The notes: generated by a model from the letters alone, not told the origin. Counted from the stretch's first letter, positions 41,109-51,015 are shown. The stretch is DNA of 64,000 nucleotides from CAVQWT01 sp963717705 (GCA_963717705.1 CAVQWT010000004.1:124001-188000); one strand, 5' to 3'. A program made the numbers and translations.

Positions 41109-41862
41109 AGCCGCGGCCCACGAACGGCATCTTGGTCGCCATCACCGTCAGGAACTGGACGTTGGCGTCGAGCGGCAGCTCCGCCATGTAGAGCACCGAC
41201 GTCGCGACGTGCGCGACGTCCATCAGCGGCTCGACGGCGATCTGGCCGTTCGCCTGCGGGACGCCGCTGGCCATCTTCATCGCCATCTCGGTGCCGGCGT
41301 TGCCGATGTCGATCTGGCCGCACGCTATGTCGTGCTTCCTCCCGTCGAGGGACAGCGACCTGGTGAGCCCGGTGATCGCGTGCTTGGTCGCCGTGTACGG
41401 CGCCGAGTTCGGCCGCGGCGCGTGCGCCGAGATCGAGCCGTTGTTGATGATCCGCCCCCCGCGCGGCGACTGCGCCTTCATCTGCCGGAACGCCGCCTGC
41501 GCGCACAGGAACGAGCCGGTCAGGTTGATGTCGACCACGTTCCTCCACTGGTCGAGCGTCAGGTCCTCGAACGGGCCGCCGATGCTGATCCCGGCGTTGT
41601 TGAACAGCAGGTCGATGCGGCCGAACGCGCTCTTCGCCGCGGCGAACAGCGCGTCCACCGACACCGGGTCCGCGACGTCGGTCGGCACCGCGATCGCGCG
41701 CGCCGCGTCGCCGCCGGCATCGACGATCGCCTGGTCCAGCGGCTCCTTCCGCCGGCCCGCCAGCGCAACGCTCCAGCCGTGGCGCAGCAGCGCGACGGCG
41801 ACGGCCTTGCCGATGCCGGTGCCGGCGCCGGTGACGACGGCGACCTTGCTCGAAGCACTCAT
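41107..41862 (-). CDS. SDR family oxidoreductase
   Basis: A 251-residue short-chain dehydrogenase. The cofactor motif is [17 protein letters not shown], with [21 protein letters not shown]. The catalytic Ser/Tyr/Lys lie in [29 protein letters not shown]. The C-terminal half is [17 protein letters not shown], as in many uncharacterised dehydrogenases. The substrate is unknown. ATG 41862 has a strong GGGAGG Shine-Dalgarno upstream. It converges on the lipid cluster and is on the other strand, so it is probably not part of it. Confidence 0.9.
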   Translation of the reverse strand: MSASSKVAVVTGAGTGIGKAVAVALLRHGWSVALAGRRKEPLDQAIVDAGGDAARAIAVPTDVADPVSVDALFAAAKSAFGRIDLLFNNAGISIGGPFEDLTLDQWRNVVDINLTGSFLCAQAAFRQMKAQSPRGGRIINNGSISAHAPRPNSAPYTATKHAITGLTRSLSLDGRKHDIACGQIDIGNAGTEMAMKMASGVPQANGQIAVEPLMDVAHVATSVLYMAELPLDANVQFLTVMATKMPFVGRG

Positions 41863-41975
41863 TGCGATTTCCTCCCATGGGGCGGCGCGAGCGCGGTGGC
41901 GATGCTTCGCTCTCGGCGCCGGAGCGTGGATTCTACAGGCGCGGATCGTCGCGCGGCCGCGGGCTGCCCGCGGCG

Positions 41976-43127
41976 TCAGGGCCGCTTCGGCACCACCAGC
42001 CGGTCGTAGCGGACGAGCGCTGGAAAGAGCCGCATCCAGACGCCGACGACGAGCAGCGTGCCGACGCCGCCGATCACCACGGCGGGCACCGCGCCGAACC
42101 ACGCGGCGGTGACGCCGGACTCGAACTCGCCGAGCTGGTTCGACGCGCCGATGAACACCGAGTTGACGGCGCTGACCCGCCCGCGCATCGCGTCGGGGGT
42201 CGACAGCTGCAGGAGCGAGCTGCGGATCACCACGCTGACCATGTCGGACGCGCCCATCACCGCCAGCGCGGCGAACGACAGCAGGAACACCTTCGACAGC
42301 CCGAACACGATCGTCGCGACGCCGAAGATCGCCACACACGCGAACATCGTGCGCCCGGTGCGCCCGCCGAGCGGCCGGCGCGCGAGGAAGAGCGCGGTCG
42401 CCAGCGCGCCGATCGCGCCGGCGGCGCGCAGCAGCCCGAGCCCCCAGGCGCCGGTGTCAAGGATGTCCCGCGCGTAGATCGGCAGGAGCGCGGTGGCGCC
42501 GCCGAGGAAGACCGCGAACAGGTCAAGCGAGATCGCGCCCAGCATCACCGGATGCCGGCGGATGAAGCCGATGCCGGCGAACAGCGTCCGCAGCGTCGTC
42601 GCCTCGCGCGGCGGCGGAACGTGGTCGTAGCGCAGCAGCGTGAGCAGGACGATCGCGGTGGCGAACAGCAGCGCGCAGGTGACGTAGACCGCCGCGGGGC
42701 CGGCGGCGTAGACGAAGCCGCCGACGGCAGGGCCGGCGATGATCGCGGTCTGCGTCGCGGTGGCGTTGGTCGCCACCGCGCGCGGCAACTCCGCCGGCGG
42801 CACCAGCGCCGGCAGCAGCGCGGCCATCGTCGGCATCTCGAATGCGCGCGCGGCACCGATGACGAACACGACCCCGAAGATCACCGCCTCGCTGATCCAG
42901 CCCTGCGCGCTGCCGACCGCGAGGACCAGTGCCGCGCCGACCTCGACGCCGACGCACAGTCGCACGATGCTGCGGCGGTCGTGGCGGTCGGCGACGTGCC
43001 CGACCGCCAGCAGCAGCACCACCGACGGCAGGAACTGCGACAGGCCGACGAGGCCGAGGTCGAGCGCGCTGCGCGTGAGGTCGTACACCTGCCAGCCGAC
43101 GGCAACCGCCAGCATCTGGTAACCCAT
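41976..43127 (-). CDS. MFS transporter (start uncertain)
   Basis: A major-facilitator drug-exporter-like protein of at least 383 residues with about eleven to twelve helices. Visible are the loop 2-3 motif [61 protein letters not shown] and [33 protein letters not shown], as in Bcr- or EntS-like exporters. ATG 43127 ([12 protein letters not shown]) cuts into the first helix. In the same frame upstream codons read FRHRAYRYFWFARVAGI, which is normal MFS N-terminus. No ATG, GTG or TTG is found before the in-frame stop, only CTG 43199. A non-standard start or an N-terminal frameshift is therefore likely. Substrate unknown. Confidence 0.85.
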   Translation of the reverse strand: MGYQMLAVAVGWQVYDLTRSALDLGLVGLSQFLPSVVLLLAVGHVADRHDRRSIVRLCVGVEVGAALVLAVGSAQGWISEAVIFGVVFVIGAARAFEMPTMAALLPALVPPAELPRAVATNATATQTAIIAGPAVGGFVYAAGPAAVYVTCALLFATAIVLLTLLRYDHVPPPREATTLRTLFAGIGFIRRHPVMLGAISLDLFAVFLGGATALLPIYARDILDTGAWGLGLLRAAGAIGALATALFLARRPLGGRTGRTMFACVAIFGVATIVFGLSKVFLLSFAALAVMGASDMVSVVIRSSLLQLSTPDAMRGRVSAVNSVFIGASNQLGEFESGVTAAWFGAVPAVVIGGVGTLLVVGVWMRLFPALVRYDRLVVPKRP

Positions 43128-43444
43128 GATGCCGGCGACCCGCGCGAACCAGAAGTACCGGTACGCGCGGTGGCGGAAGATCGAGGAGGAGGAATTCAGG
43201 AGAGATCCGGGGACGCGCCGCGGCCGCCATTATCGGCGGTTGCGCCGGTGCGGTCGACCGGATGCGTCGGGGATTCGGAGGCGCGAGGCGGGGCACGTCG
43301 TGGCTGCGGCCCGCACCGGCGCCGGGGTCGGTTGCGGGGCGCGCGCCAGCGGACCGCTCGTCGGCACGGTCTTGCATCGACTGTCGATTATGCTAACGTC
43401 ATAGCTGGATCCGGCCCTCCGGCCGGGTCACGCGGGAGCAGGGT
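43128..43444. other. Intergenic region, includes probable true N-terminus of the MFS gene
   Basis: 317 bp between divergent genes. Positions 43128-43199 on the minus strand read as the missing MFS N-terminus. The rest holds promoters for both sides, none clearly recognisable; CTATGACGTTAGCAT-like AT-rich bases near 43390-43402 are the only AT-rich spot. Confidence 0.5.
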
Positions 43445-44251
43445 GTGATCAAGTGCCAGGACTGCGGTCGGGACAACCTGACCACGACGCGATTCTGTGC
43501 CGGCTGTGGTGCGCAATTGCGCATCGAGCTGCCGGTGCACGATCCGGCACGCGTGCTCAAACGGATGCGCAAGGCCTTCGCCCGCCGCGGGGCGCGCGAG
43601 CGAGCCGAGGTGCGGGGGGAGGCGCGGCAGCTCGCGTCCGCATCGCGGCGTCTCGACCTCGTCCTGATGGTCGTGGCGGGATTGACGGCAGCTGCGACGT
43701 GGTGGGGGCTGTCGACTGCCGTCGTTGCGCTGAACCGGCCGCCGCCGGTCGTCGCCGTCGCGCCGCTGCCGGTGCCGCCTTCGTTGCCCGAAACCAGAGC
43801 CGTCGGCGACGCGGCCGACGCCGCGGTCGCGAGCGCCGCGCCGGCGGTACGCCCCCTCGTCGGCGCGGCGTCCGATCGCCGCCCGGCGCTCGAGCCCGGC
43901 GGCCTGGACGGGGCCGACGCCTGGGGTCGCCCGTACGGGGTCGACGGCGGCCTGTCCCGCCGCGCCGCGGTCAATCGCGATCGCGGCGCCACGCCGGTCC
44001 GGGTCGCTTCCAACGAGATGGAGTTGCCCGCCGAGCGGACCGTCGAGGCACCCCCGCCCCCGCCGCCGCCGCCTGCTGCAGCGCCTCCTCGCGATCGCTG
44101 GCAGCTGCGGGACGACGCCCTCAGCCGCTGCGCCGGCGGCCCGCTCGATCGATTCCTGTGCGAGCAGCGCGTGCGCGCGCAGGCCTGCGAGGGCCTGTGG
44201 GGACAGGTTCCCGAGTGCCCGAGCGGCCGCGTCGCCGACTACGGCAACTGA
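43445..44251 (+). CDS. Zinc-ribbon membrane protein with Pro-rich linker
   Basis: A 268-residue protein. The N-terminal zinc ribbon is CQDCGRDNLTTTRFCAGCGAQL (split 4-Cys site), followed by a basic stretch and one transmembrane helix (LDLVLMVVAGLTAAATWWGL). A long Ala/Pro-rich periplasmic linker including eight consecutive prolines precedes a C-terminal domain with DRWQLRDDALSRCAGGPLDRFLCEQRVRAQACEGLWGQVPECP. That C-terminal Cys pattern recurs in betaproteobacterial envelope proteins of unknown function. GTG 43445 sits right before the first Cys and is preceded by GGGAGCAGG. Confidence 0.8.
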   Translation: MIKCQDCGRDNLTTTRFCAGCGAQLRIELPVHDPARVLKRMRKAFARRGARERAEVRGEARQLASASRRLDLVLMVVAGLTAAATWWGLSTAVVALNRPPPVVAVAPLPVPPSLPETRAVGDAADAAVASAAPAVRPLVGAASDRRPALEPGGLDGADAWGRPYGVDGGLSRRAAVNRDRGATPVRVASNEMELPAERTVEAPPPPPPPPAAAPPRDRWQLRDDALSRCAGGPLDRFLCEQRVRAQACEGLWGQVPECPSGRVADYGN

Positions 44252-44320
44252 CGACCCGCCGCAGGCTCGCGGCGGGACCCCCGGCACGGGCGCCCGCCGC
44301 GGCGCCGACGGCCGATTCGC

Positions 44321-44326
44321 TAGAAT
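44321..44326 (+). promoter_or_regulatory. Candidate -10 element (TAGAAT)
   Basis: TAGAAT 50 bp before the start of the propeller protein gene. No clear -35. Weak inference from position and the otherwise GC-rich surroundings. Confidence 0.35.
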
Positions 44327-44376
44327 GGCCGCTGCGGGCGCGGCGCACCGCCGCCCCCGATCCCTGGAGACGGCAC

Positions 44377-46488
44377 ATGCAGCGCATATTCCGCGCACCT
44401 TGGCAGGCCATGGCCAGCGGCGTCTTCGGCGCGGCGATCGCCGCCGTGTCGACGCCTGCCGCGGCGCAGGACGCGCCGACGGCCCCGCAGGCGACGGCGG
44501 TCGAGTACTTCAACTCGGCGTTCGGCCACTATTTCGTCACCTCGCTGCCCGGGGAGGTCGCGGCGCTCGACGCCGGCCAGTTCGACCAGTGGTCCCGCAC
44601 CGGATGGAGCTTCGGCGTCTGGAACGGCGGGGCGGGGCTCGATGACGTCTGCCGCTTCTTCACCACGGCGTTCGCGCCGAAGAGCTCGCACTTCTACACG
44701 CCGGACGCGGCCGAGTGCGCCAAGGTCAAGGCCAATCCCGACTGGACCTACGAGACCATCGCCTTCAACACCGTGCGCCCGGGTGCCGACGGCGCGTGCC
44801 CGGGCTTCGCGACCCCGCTCTATCGCCTCTACAACGACGGCCAGGGGAACGCGCCGAATCACCGCTACACGACGAGTCTGGCGGTCCGCGCCGGCATGCT
44901 GCAGCAGGGGTGGGTCCCGGAAGGCTACGGCGCCGCCGGCGTCATCGCCTGCGTGCGGCAGGCGGCGTCGACGCCGCCGGCCGTTGCACCGGTCCGCGTC
45001 ACCGGCAGGAACCCGGTGCCGGTGAACTGCGACAGCGCCGCGCCCGGCGGCGTGCTCTACGCAGGCGCCGAAGTCGAGCCCTACATCGCGATCGACCCGA
45101 CCGATTCCGCGCGCCTCGTCGGCGTGTGGCAGCAGAACCGGTGGTCGAACGGCGGCTCGCAGGCGCTGCTCGCGGCGACATCGGCCGACGGCGGACGGAC
45201 GTGGACCGCGAGCCGCGCCGCGTTTTCCCGCTGCACCGGGGGCACCGACGAGCGCGCGTCGGACCCGTGGGTGTCGATCGGCGCCGACGGCGTCGTCTAC
45301 CAGTCGGCGCTGGTGCTGACCGGCCAGACGTTCGCGACCGGTTCGACCAACGCGGTTCTCGTCTCCCGCTCGCGCGACGGCGGGTTCAGCTGGGATGCGC
45401 CGGTGCAGGTGCGCCGCGACGGCGCCGCCGCCTTCAGCGACAAGGAATCGATCACCGCCGATCGCACCGACGCCCGGTTCGCCTACGTGATCTGGGACCG
45501 CCTGAACCGCGACGGCGGCGGTCCGACGTACTTCGCGCGGACGACCGATCGCGGCGCGACCTGGGAGCCGGCGCGCAGCATCGTCGCCACGGCAGTGACC
45601 GAGCAGACGATCAACAACCAGATCGTCGTCACGCCCGACGGCACGCTGGTCGGCTTCTACACCTGGCTGCAGACGACGCCGCCCGGCAACACGACGACCG
45701 CTGCGCTGCGCGTGATCCGCTCGACCGACAAGGGGACGACCTGGGACGCGCCGGTCGAGATCGCCAAGCAGCAATCGCTGGGCGTCCGCGACCCCGAGAC
45801 CGGCGAACGCGTACGCGACGCCGCGGTCCTCGGCCACATCGCGGCCGGGAAGGGTGGCAGCATCGCGGTCGTCTGGCAGGACGCGCGGTTCTCGGGCGGC
45901 GCGCGCGACGGCATCGCGTTCTCGCGATCGGACGACGGCGGTCGCAGCTGGAGCGCGCCGGTGCAGGTCAACCGGGCGCCGTCGGTGCCGGCCTTCGTGC
46001 CGGCGGTCGCGATCGCCGACGACGGCACCATCGGCGTCACCTACTACGATTTTCGCAACAACACCGACGCCGCCGCCACGCTCCCCACCGACTACTGGTT
46101 CGCGCGATCGGCCGACGGCGGCGCGACCTGGACCGAGACGCACGTGGCCGGCCCGTTCGACCTGCTGGCGGCGCCGCGCGCCAACGGCCTGTTCATCGGC
46201 GACTACATGGGACTGGTCGCTGCCGGCGGCGAGTTCGTCGCGCTGTTCGCCACGACCAACAGCGGCAACGCCACCAATGTCACCGACATCTTTGCCGGGC
46301 GCATTCCGGGGGGCGCGGGGGTGGCCGGGGCCGCCGGCTTCGCGGCGGCGGCGCAGGGCGCGCCCGAGCTGCCGCCGACCCCGGAGTTTGCCGCGGCGCA
46401 CGACGAGGCGATCCGCGCGGCGATGCAGCGGCGCCTTCCGGGCTGGCAGTCGCCGCGGTACCCGCAGGGCGCGACGCGGGAACGCTGA
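44377..46488 (+). CDS. Secreted DUF5648-like plus BNR/sialidase-propeller protein
   Basis: A 703-residue exported protein (signal peptide to STPAAAQ). Residues about 35-200 contain DUF5648-like modules: VEYFNSAFGHYFVTSLPGEV, SHFYTPDAAECAKVK, and PLYRLYNDGQGNAPNHRYTTS. From about 215 a six-bladed propeller carries six Asp-box repeats: SADGGRTWTAS, SRDGGFSWDAPV, TTDRGATWEPA, STDKGTTWDAPV, SDDGGRSWSAPV and SADGGATWTET. Such propellers are found in sialidases and in carbohydrate- or protein-binding secreted proteins. The Arg triad of true sialidases was not identified, so a catalytic role is unproven. ATG 44377 has GGAGA upstream. Confidence 0.85.
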   Translation: MQRIFRAPWQAMASGVFGAAIAAVSTPAAAQDAPTAPQATAVEYFNSAFGHYFVTSLPGEVAALDAGQFDQWSRTGWSFGVWNGGAGLDDVCRFFTTAFAPKSSHFYTPDAAECAKVKANPDWTYETIAFNTVRPGADGACPGFATPLYRLYNDGQGNAPNHRYTTSLAVRAGMLQQGWVPEGYGAAGVIACVRQAASTPPAVAPVRVTGRNPVPVNCDSAAPGGVLYAGAEVEPYIAIDPTDSARLVGVWQQNRWSNGGSQALLAATSADGGRTWTASRAAFSRCTGGTDERASDPWVSIGADGVVYQSALVLTGQTFATGSTNAVLVSRSRDGGFSWDAPVQVRRDGAAAFSDKESITADRTDARFAYVIWDRLNRDGGGPTYFARTTDRGATWEPARSIVATAVTEQTINNQIVVTPDGTLVGFYTWLQTTPPGNTTTAALRVIRSTDKGTTWDAPVEIAKQQSLGVRDPETGERVRDAAVLGHIAAGKGGSIAVVWQDARFSGGARDGIAFSRSDDGGRSWSAPVQVNRAPSVPAFVPAVAIADDGTIGVTYYDFRNNTDAAATLPTDYWFARSADGGATWTETHVAGPFDLLAAPRANGLFIGDYMGLVAAGGEFVALFATTNSGNATNVTDIFAGRIPGGAGVAGAAGFAAAAQGAPELPPTPEFAAAHDEAIRAAMQRRLPGWQSPRYPQGATRER

Positions 46489-46577
46489 CGGGGGCACCGC
46501 CGCCGCGACCAATGCGGCCGCCACTGCCAACGCGGCCACGGCGGCCGCCGCTGCCGTCGCCACTGCGGCCACCGCGA

Positions 46578-47288
46578 TCAGCGCGTCGCTGCCGGATCGT
46601 CGCCGCAGGCGAGGGTGATCCGCAGGTACTCCTCCGGCGTGTCGATCGCGGCGTTGCGCTCCTCGAGGATGCGCTCGCTCTCCGCCATGAACTCGGCCAT
46701 TGTCTCCGCGAGTGCGGCGTCGACCTGAGCCTGCGCGGCGGCCATCGATGGCGCCTCGACGAGGCCGGTCCCGAGCCGCCGCGGCAGCTCGCGCTGCAGC
46801 CGGACGGCCGCCTCGGAGGCGTAGGTGCGGTAGACGTCGACGTGCCGCCGCTCGTGCTCGGCGATCAGCGGCTCGCGGCAGGGGTCGTCGCGGTACGCCT
46901 GCGCGATGTAGACGGTCATCGGCGCCAGCGACAGCTCGACTGTGACGCTCGGCCGCGCGCAGACCCGGCCGGAATTCTTGTCCTCGATGCCGTTGACGGC
47001 GAGCGACGACCGGTGGGAGAAACGTGCCTGCGTGAGCCCGACCGTGCGGTGGTTCGGCGACGCCGAAGTGCCCATCCTCGCCAGCGATTCGAACGACTTC
47101 GTGCGGTCCTCGGCGATCGGCGCGTCCGCCACCGACACCCGATAGCTCGACGGCGCAAGCCCGGCGCAGCGCGATTCGAAACCCCGCAGCGGATTGAGCT
47201 TCGCCAGCGTCGGGGTCACGCGGTCGCAGCCGGCCGTCGTGATGACGGTGGCGGCGAGGATTATGGCGGTGAGGGTCGATCGACGCAT
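46578..47288 (-). CDS. Lipoprotein with HExxH motif (DUF922-like?)
   Basis: A 236-residue lipoprotein with lipobox VITTAGC near residue 21. The domain contains VTVELSLAPMTVYIAQAYRDDPCREPLIAEHERRHVDVYRTYASE (shown in parts: AEHERRH is an HExxH-type zinc-binding motif), then helices LQRELPRRLGTGLVEAPSMAAAQAQVDAAL. The arrangement of Cys plus late HExxH resembles DUF922-type predicted secreted proteases. That assignment is tentative. Start is ATG 47288. It is convergent with the propeller gene, separated by a GCC-rich low-complexity spacer. Confidence 0.72.
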   Translation of the reverse strand: MRRSTLTAIILAATVITTAGCDRVTPTLAKLNPLRGFESRCAGLAPSSYRVSVADAPIAEDRTKSFESLARMGTSASPNHRTVGLTQARFSHRSSLAVNGIEDKNSGRVCARPSVTVELSLAPMTVYIAQAYRDDPCREPLIAEHERRHVDVYRTYASEAAVRLQRELPRRLGTGLVEAPSMAAAQAQVDAALAETMAEFMAESERILEERNAAIDTPEEYLRITLACGDDPAATR

Positions 47289-47891
47289 GGCTGACGGGAT
47301 GATCGCATGCCGACCGCGCAGCGAAGGGCCATGCCGGCCGGCATCGGCCGCCGGGGTGGAAGCCCGCTCGCGCTTACGCGGCTCTCGGCGCCGGAGGGAA
47401 CTATGCGCCCCCCGGGCCGCGACGACCGCGCCGGCCCGTCGCGGGCGGTCGCAGCGGCTGCTGCCGCGGAGGCGCCGGCGGCAGCGAAGGGCGGGCGATC
47501 GGGCTGCGCGGATGCCGTGGCGGGCGGGCCTTGGCTTTGGACATGGATGAAGTGTAGCCAACCGGCAAACCGAAAGGTGCACCGACCCTACCCGCTTTCC
47601 GTCGACCCGCCGGGCTTCGACGGGGGGCCGCGCGCGCCGAGCGTCGCCCGCGCCCGTCGCGGTCGCGAATGCCACAAAGTGTAGGCTACTTGCGCGCGGG
47701 GTTGAATGCCGCGACAATCCTCGCTCGATCGCGACACACGAGCATGGCGGCCAGGGGAGATGCGCGCTCGTGCAAGAACCGGCGTCCGCAAGGCGGGAGT
47801 GCCGACCGTCCACGCCGTCGATTTCGGTGCGGGCGGCGATTGGTTGAAGGCCGTCGTGCTTCTTGCCCGTTTCCACCCGTGGGAGAGCGAA
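47289..47891. other. 603-bp intergenic region, no gene recognised
   Basis: Between two divergent lipoprotein genes. Open frames here lack family features, Shine-Dalgarno sites and signal peptides. Composition shifts from very GC-rich (47300-47530) to more mixed (47540-47890), marking the start of the possibly acquired segment. GGGAGAGCGA just before 47892 is the ribosome site of the next gene. Confidence 0.5.
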
Positions 47892-48374
47892 ATGAGAATC
47901 GGATCACTGGTCCTGGCGGCCATTGCAACTGCCGGGCTGATTGGCTGCGCTTCGACGGAAAAAACGCGAGCACAGGATCGTTTCAACGAGGCGTTGCGCA
48001 CCGGCTCGCTGAAATGCGCCACTCAGGATTGCCAGGTCGCCGTTACCGTCACGGAAAACGCGGCCACGAAGACGTGCTCCGCCACGGTCAATTACCCCAT
48101 CCTTGACTTCCGGACCGGTCCAGCGGGCCAACGCAAGGCCACCTGGACCATCAACGACGGCTACGTATTCTCGTCCGAGGCGTACAAGTTCGGGATCTTC
48201 ATCAAGAGCGATCCGGGCAAGCAGTTCAATAATGCCAGGGTGGAAGCGAGCGGAAAACGCCTCGTGATCGACTTCAAGCACAATTCGACCGGCAACACCT
48301 ACGAGTACGCTCTCAGCTTCCAGCGCGCCAATGGGACCTGGTGCGAGACGCTCGATCCGTTCATGGTGGACTAG
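47892..48374 (+). CDS. Lipoprotein of unknown function
   Basis: A 160-residue lipoprotein. MRIGSLVLAAIATAGLIGC gives a clear lipobox, followed by a helix-like linker and a beta-rich domain with KCATQDCQVAVTVTENAATKTCSATVNYPILDF, FIKSDPGKQFNNARV and FQRANGTWCETLDPF. Five cysteines besides the lipid anchor may form disulfides. No family was recognised. ATG 47892 has GGGAGAG upstream. Base composition is visibly less GC-rich than surrounding genes. It converges on the large cyclase-ATPase gene with 7 bp between stops. Confidence 0.78.
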   Translation: MRIGSLVLAAIATAGLIGCASTEKTRAQDRFNEALRTGSLKCATQDCQVAVTVTENAATKTCSATVNYPILDFRTGPAGQRKATWTINDGYVFSSEAYKFGIFIKSDPGKQFNNARVEASGKRLVIDFKHNSTGNTYEYALSFQRANGTWCETLDPFMVD

Positions 48375-48381
48375 TCTTCGG

Positions 48382-51015
48382 TCAGATGGTCGCGAGCCAG
48401 GCACGAACGTCGTCAATGACGTTCTGAAAGGGGAGCGCACGGCCCGATGCCTCTTCGGCGTCGAATCGCGCCGCGCCCAGCGCGGCCCGTGTCTGGGCGA
48501 TCACCGGCGCCAGAAAGGCCTCGTCCGCGGGATCCCGGTGAATGCCGGTAATCCCCGTTTGAACTTCGGCCGCTCCGTAGTACCGCGCTGCGCGCTCCGT
48601 CTCTCCATGAAGCTTCGCGAGGCCGACCGATACTTCCAGCACGCTCTGCACCGCCTGCTTCGAGCCGGTTTCGTCCGAGATGTCCAGGACTTCCCGGAGC
48701 AACGCCGCGGCGCGCTGCTCCGACCCGCGGGCAATCGCAACCATCGCGAGATTGAGCAGAGCCACCGCCGTGAAATCGCGGTTGCCCAGTTCGCGGGCCA
48801 GCCCTTCGCATTGGCGGTAGAGCCGATCGGCTGACTCCAGGTCGCCGTCGAGCCGGTGCAGCTGTGCCAGCGAGTTCGACGAGGTGACGATTCGCCGCTT
48901 GTCGCCCATCTGTTGCGCCAGCGCGTATGCCTCCTCGCAGTACCGGCGCGCCGTCGCTCGGTCGTCCTGCCCCAGCGCGGCCAGCACGAGGCTGTTGAGC
49001 ACCACGACCATGACATCCCGGTCGTCCATCGCCCTGGCGATGGCAAGGCTTTCGCCGAGATACCCCTGCGCTTCCTCGTAGCGGCCCATGAACGTGCAAA
49101 TCTGTCCGGCCACCCAGAGCGCCTTTGCCCGCGCGACGCTGTTCGTCGGTCCACCGGGTTTGGTCACTGCCTCCACGGTCACCCGGTGCCCGAGGTTGAG
49201 CAGGCCTCGTATGAACCAGTAATGCTTGATCGCGTGCACCAGGCGGCAATGCTGTTCGGCTGAGCCTTCATTGCGCAGGTACCAGCCGTGCGCCGCCAGG
49301 ATGTTTTCCCGCTCCAGATCCAGCCGATGCAGTCCGGCAGCTTGTGTCGGGCCGAGGAGTTCCGGCGCCACTTGCTCGGCAAACTGCAGGTAAAAGGCTG
49401 CATGTCGCGACCGCGTCGCATGGTCCTCGCCCGATTGCGTCAAGCGCTCGTCCGCATACTGGCGAACCGTCTCGAGCAGGCGATAGCGCCCTCCGTCTGC
49501 AACGACCATTACCAGCGACTTGTCGACCAGCTCGCCGAGCCTGTCCATGACCTCGGCCTCGCCGATTTCCCCGCCCGAACACACTGCCTCCGTCGCCTCG
49601 ATTGTCCAGCCTCCGGCAAAGACAGCGAGTCGCCGGAACAGAGTCCGCTCCTTCTCGGTGAGCAGATCGTGGCTCCAGTCGATCAGCGCCCGCAGGGTCT
49701 GCTGCCGTGGCAGCGCGGTCCGGATGCCGCCGGACAGGATCTGGAGGCGATCGCTCAGGCGCGCCGCGATCTGCTCCACGGAGAGGAACCGAACGCGCGC
49801 CGCAGCGAGTTCGAGCGCCAGCGGAATGCCTTCCAGGCGGTTACAGATCTCCGCCACCGCCGAGGCGTTCTCCTGCGTCAGTCGAAATGCCGGCTGCACG
49901 GCGACCGCGCGGTCGATGAACAGGCGCACTGCCTCGTATTGCGTCAACGCCACGACCGTGACGGCCTGCCCCGGGTCTGGCGACGCGAGGGCCGGCACCT
50001 GATAGCACCTCTCGCCTGCCACGTGCAGATGCTCGCGGCTCGATGCAAGGACTTTCAGGTGCGGGCCCTCCCGCAGCAGCTGCGCGGCCAGCTCCGCGCA
50101 CGCGTGCACCAGGTGTTCGCAGTTGTCCAGGATGAGCAGCAGCGTCCGGTCCCTGACGAACTTCACCAGCGCTTCGAGAACCGGTCGACCCGTATCCTCC
50201 TTGACGCCGAGGACCGACGCCACCGCCTGCGGCACGAGCCGTGGGTCCATCACCGGCGCGAGCTCCACGAACCACACTCCGTCGGGGTAGGCGTCCATCG
50301 CGTCTGCTGCCACCTGCAGCGACAGCCGGGTCTTGCCGATGCCGCCGACCCCGAGCAGCGTCAACAGCCGCGTTCCGTCCAGCAGCGCCTTGACCGTGGC
50401 CAACTCGGGCGCGCGGCCGACGAACGACGTGACTTGCTGCGGCAGGTTGTTCGGTATTGCCTCAAGCGAGCGCAGGGCCGGAAAATTCTCCCGCAGCCGA
50501 GGGTGCGCGAGCTGGTAGACGTGCTCGGGACTCGCCAGGTCGCGCAGCCTCACCAGGCCCAGGTCGCGCAGCGCAACGTGCGCGGGAAGGTGGTCGCGAA
50601 CCAGCACGGCGACTGCTTGCGACAGCAGCACCTGGCCGCCGTGCGCGGCGCCCATGATCCGCGCCGCACGGTTGACGGTGCTGCCGAAGAAGTCGCCGTC
50701 TCGGCGCTCCACCGGACCGGCGTGCAAGCCGCAGCGCACGCGAAGCGCAATGCCGCCTGTCGTCGACGCGTCCGCGACAGCATTCTGCACCTGCAGCGCA
50801 GCCTCGAGCGCGCCGACGGGCTCGTCGAAGGCAGCATAGATGCCATCGCCGGTCGTCTTTACCACGATGCCGTGATGGCTCTCCACCGCCGCCCTCGACA
50901 TAGCGTCGTGGTGCGCCAGCGCGACGCGCATGCGCTCAGGCTCCTGCTCCCATAGCAGGGTGCTGCCTTCGATGTCGGTGAACAGGATCGTGGTGACGGC
51001 GGACGCAGGTTGCAC
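48382..51015 (-). CDS. Class III adenylate/guanylate cyclase-STAND ATPase-TPR regulator
   Basis: An 877-residue multidomain signalling protein. Residues about 5-165 form a class III nucleotidyl cyclase with metal Asp in TILFTDIEGSTLLWE and TTGDGIYAAF, Lys in HGIVVKTTGDG, and HAGPVERRDGDFFGSTVNRAARI; all catalytic positions appear intact. Then a STAND/NB-ARC-like ATPase with PQQVTSFVGRAPEL, the P-loop LGVGGIGKTRLSLQ, Walker B LLLILDNCEHL and ALELAAARVRFLS. A winged-helix segment (LTEKERTLFRRLAVFAGGWT) and a C-terminal TPR array (from about 530) follow. Such proteins sense unknown ligands through the TPRs. GTG 51015 with GGGGAG seven bases upstream is preferred to the frame start at 51120. Confidence 0.9.
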   Translation of the reverse strand: MQPASAVTTILFTDIEGSTLLWEQEPERMRVALAHHDAMSRAAVESHHGIVVKTTGDGIYAAFDEPVGALEAALQVQNAVADASTTGGIALRVRCGLHAGPVERRDGDFFGSTVNRAARIMGAAHGGQVLLSQAVAVLVRDHLPAHVALRDLGLVRLRDLASPEHVYQLAHPRLRENFPALRSLEAIPNNLPQQVTSFVGRAPELATVKALLDGTRLLTLLGVGGIGKTRLSLQVAADAMDAYPDGVWFVELAPVMDPRLVPQAVASVLGVKEDTGRPVLEALVKFVRDRTLLLILDNCEHLVHACAELAAQLLREGPHLKVLASSREHLHVAGERCYQVPALASPDPGQAVTVVALTQYEAVRLFIDRAVAVQPAFRLTQENASAVAEICNRLEGIPLALELAAARVRFLSVEQIAARLSDRLQILSGGIRTALPRQQTLRALIDWSHDLLTEKERTLFRRLAVFAGGWTIEATEAVCSGGEIGEAEVMDRLGELVDKSLVMVVADGGRYRLLETVRQYADERLTQSGEDHATRSRHAAFYLQFAEQVAPELLGPTQAAGLHRLDLERENILAAHGWYLRNEGSAEQHCRLVHAIKHYWFIRGLLNLGHRVTVEAVTKPGGPTNSVARAKALWVAGQICTFMGRYEEAQGYLGESLAIARAMDDRDVMVVVLNSLVLAALGQDDRATARRYCEEAYALAQQMGDKRRIVTSSNSLAQLHRLDGDLESADRLYRQCEGLARELGNRDFTAVALLNLAMVAIARGSEQRAAALLREVLDISDETGSKQAVQSVLEVSVGLAKLHGETERAARYYGAAEVQTGITGIHRDPADEAFLAPVIAQTRAALGAARFDAEEASGRALPFQNVIDDVRAWLATI

